Below are positions 62,313 to 64,000 of a DNA stretch of 64,000 nt, piece by piece. The notes below the pieces were generated by a model. That model made no database searches. It was not told the origin of the DNA and worked only from the letters and a program-made list of their open reading frames with translations. Both the position numbers and the translations under genes were made by a program. The stretch spans positions 29,361,819-29,425,818 of the forward strand of contig CM067592.1 in the NCBI GenBank assembly GCA_034336665.1. The letters are read 5' to 3'. Origin of the DNA: Luscinia megarhynchos (lineage: Eukaryota; Chordata; Aves; Passeriformes; Turdidae). Position 1 is the first letter of the stretch. The number at the start of each line of letters is the position of its first letter.

Positions 62313-64000
62313 TTTTCTGTTTGTGACACGTTTGAAATATATATAAATTCTGAAGCAGATAAAGATCAACACTTACATCTGTCTTCTTCCTTTCTACCAC
62401 AAATACCTCTTGTCCTCATTTACTGTTATTAGCATTTTTAAGTATACGGAGTTTAAACTTCTGTATACACAATCCTACCCCCCAACCAAATGGGATAGAA
62501 GCTTTTATCAATCACTACTCTCACAGAAGATAGAGTATCATTCACTTATAATCACAGTAAAAAAACCCGTATCTGAGCTACTTTGTTTAGTCAGTATTTC
62601 TTGAAGATTACACTAGGTCTATTTGTGCAGATAGATTAACAGATTTTCAAATATTTATTAAAGTGTTCCCCTCTTTTGATATTAGCGAGAGATAATTACT
62701 GCACCTTTAACCATTACAATTTGCAATGCAAAGTAGGAAAGGAGCTTGTCTGAATAATATGTTAAGTCCTTGATTTAGTTCTGCATAAACTGATTTTTAT
62801 ACAGAGAACACAAATTGTTGCCACTTCATCAATGCTTCATTTTTCTCTTAACAATGAACCAGCAGTGATTAATTTCTGAAGACCAGTAAACAAAAACATA
62901 GCCTTGAAAGTGATTAAAGCTTAGCTGTAAAATATGTGCATGCACATACTAACAAATGACTGTTATTATAAAGTCAAGCACTGCTTCAAAAAAGAACATT
63001 CAAATGGAAGGGAGTATGCAACAATAGCAGAAACTGTGCAGTGCCATAGGGGTCCTTAGGGATTTTCATTAATACCAAGAATACATGAGTATGATCTATT
63101 GAGAATTAAGAATCTTCTTTGGAGTGACATTGAGAGGTAACTATGTGAATAAATCAATTCCTGATGAACTTGGTATAATTCTGCAATCATATTGCATGAA
63201 TGCCACACGTATTTTTGTACCTGGGTTCCACTAAAGTAAATACATTAGCCTAAGTAACCACAATGACCCTTGCTTCTGTAACTACAAACCTAAAAAGACA
63301 GGTTTTGTCTACCTCTTGATTCCCAAACTGCATTGAATATTTCAACGTGCAGTATTGTCAATTTCAGTAGTATTAGTGGTATTTGATAAAATGCTATGAT
63401 TAAAAAAATAAAAATATTTGTTAAAATATATGAAACAGCTTCTATGCTATTTGACATCTAATTTTCAGTACTGAACCAAAACTATGCAAGATATAGTGGT
63501 TGTGAACACAACATCCCATTTGATTTTATACTGTCATGAACAATTTGGAGATGAAGGATGAAGAGCCTGAAGAGTATGAAGATATAAAGAGAAAAGAATG
63601 ATGAAGACGCTCAAGGAGAAATACTTGAGTCTTTAATGGCAGTATTCTGTACAAGAACAAGTTGTTCTGAGAGAGATAACGAAGTGTAAAAAAAGCCTAC
63701 CTCAAAAATCCTAGAGCTGTGGTATTTTTTCTCATTTGAAAACACCACTTGGTCTTAACCACTTCATGCATAGGTAGTAAAAAACTTTTCCTATGCAAAA
63801 TTAATAGGATTTAACAAATCAGGAATTCTAGCTAAAAAGAGAGCTTATTTGGATTTTTGCTACCAGTGATTTATGCTGTCATGGGATAGAAAATAAAAAA
63901 TGAATATATAAAAAAAAATTTGCTTAAACAAGTCATTGAAGATAATCAAGCAATAATAAGGGAAAATAAATTTCCACATTTTATTGCAATAATCCTATAT
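62313..64000. other. Unassigned AT-rich sequence
   Basis: No gene or dispersed repeat recognised up to the window edge. Confidence 0.45.

Noticed and set aside
61847..62400. Long Lys-Glu, Gly-Glu, Arg and Ser-Pro frames
   Set aside because: All are readings of the TTCTCC hexamer array. No upstream or downstream coding features.
1..64000. Bacterial-type systems (operons, CRISPR, phage, toxin-antitoxin) and tRNA/rRNA genes
   Set aside because: Composition, CR1 and ERV content mark this as vertebrate DNA, and I saw no spaced direct-repeat array, tRNA B-box-like motif or rRNA segment.

Overview
This 64 kb window looks like AT-rich, gene-poor nuclear DNA from a bird, and I found no gene in it that I can name. 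The bird assignment rests on the interspersed repeats. There are 5'-truncated CR1 LINE fragments, one of which still shows recognisable CR1 reverse-transcriptase C-terminal coding on the minus strand. There are also LTRs resembling avian endogenous-retrovirus families. I saw no Alu, B1 or mammalian L1-like sequence. A passerine or other neoavian is likely, but I cannot go further by eye. Nearly all open frames here are short chance frames, or read through simple repeats (Ser-Pro, Gly-Glu, Lys-Glu and Arg runs), or lie inside LTR and CR1 copies.

Layout. At 1.2-3.7 kb two LTRs of the same ERVL-like family lie in opposite orientations. Between them is the only stretch resembling a coding exon: a good splice acceptor, a start codon with a hydrophobic leader, and a consensus donor (1921-2188, +). 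From 3.7 to 17.5 kb the DNA is mostly unique and AT-rich, with an A/C-only tract (7.6 kb), a CR1 3' end (9.5 kb), an unassigned GC-rich block (9.65-10.06 kb) and a 28-nt poly-T (15.75 kb). At 17.5-19.4 kb a minus-strand CR1 is split by a ~1.1 kb GC-rich solo-LTR-like insertion that carries a 36-bp tandem repeat. A second GC-rich block lies at 22.5-22.9 kb.

Three long homopurine/homopyrimidine hexanucleotide arrays follow, at 23.96, 31.0 and 62.15 kb. Further LTRs lie at 44.2 kb and 58.8 kb, and another CR1 3' end at 47.6 kb. Smaller features are a perfect 25-bp tandem duplication (41.9 kb), an inverted repeat with 15-bp perfect arms (51.3 kb), an AT palindrome (26.26 kb) and many A/C-asymmetric low-complexity tracts.

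The simplest reading is a gene desert or a large intron, shaped by old retroelement insertions and microsatellite expansion. I found no operon, CRISPR array, tRNA or rRNA gene. I also saw no convincing evidence of a new biological system. The items most worth testing are the candidate exon, the nested LTR-in-CR1 with its internal minisatellite, the inverted repeat at 51.3 kb, and the three triplex-prone arrays.
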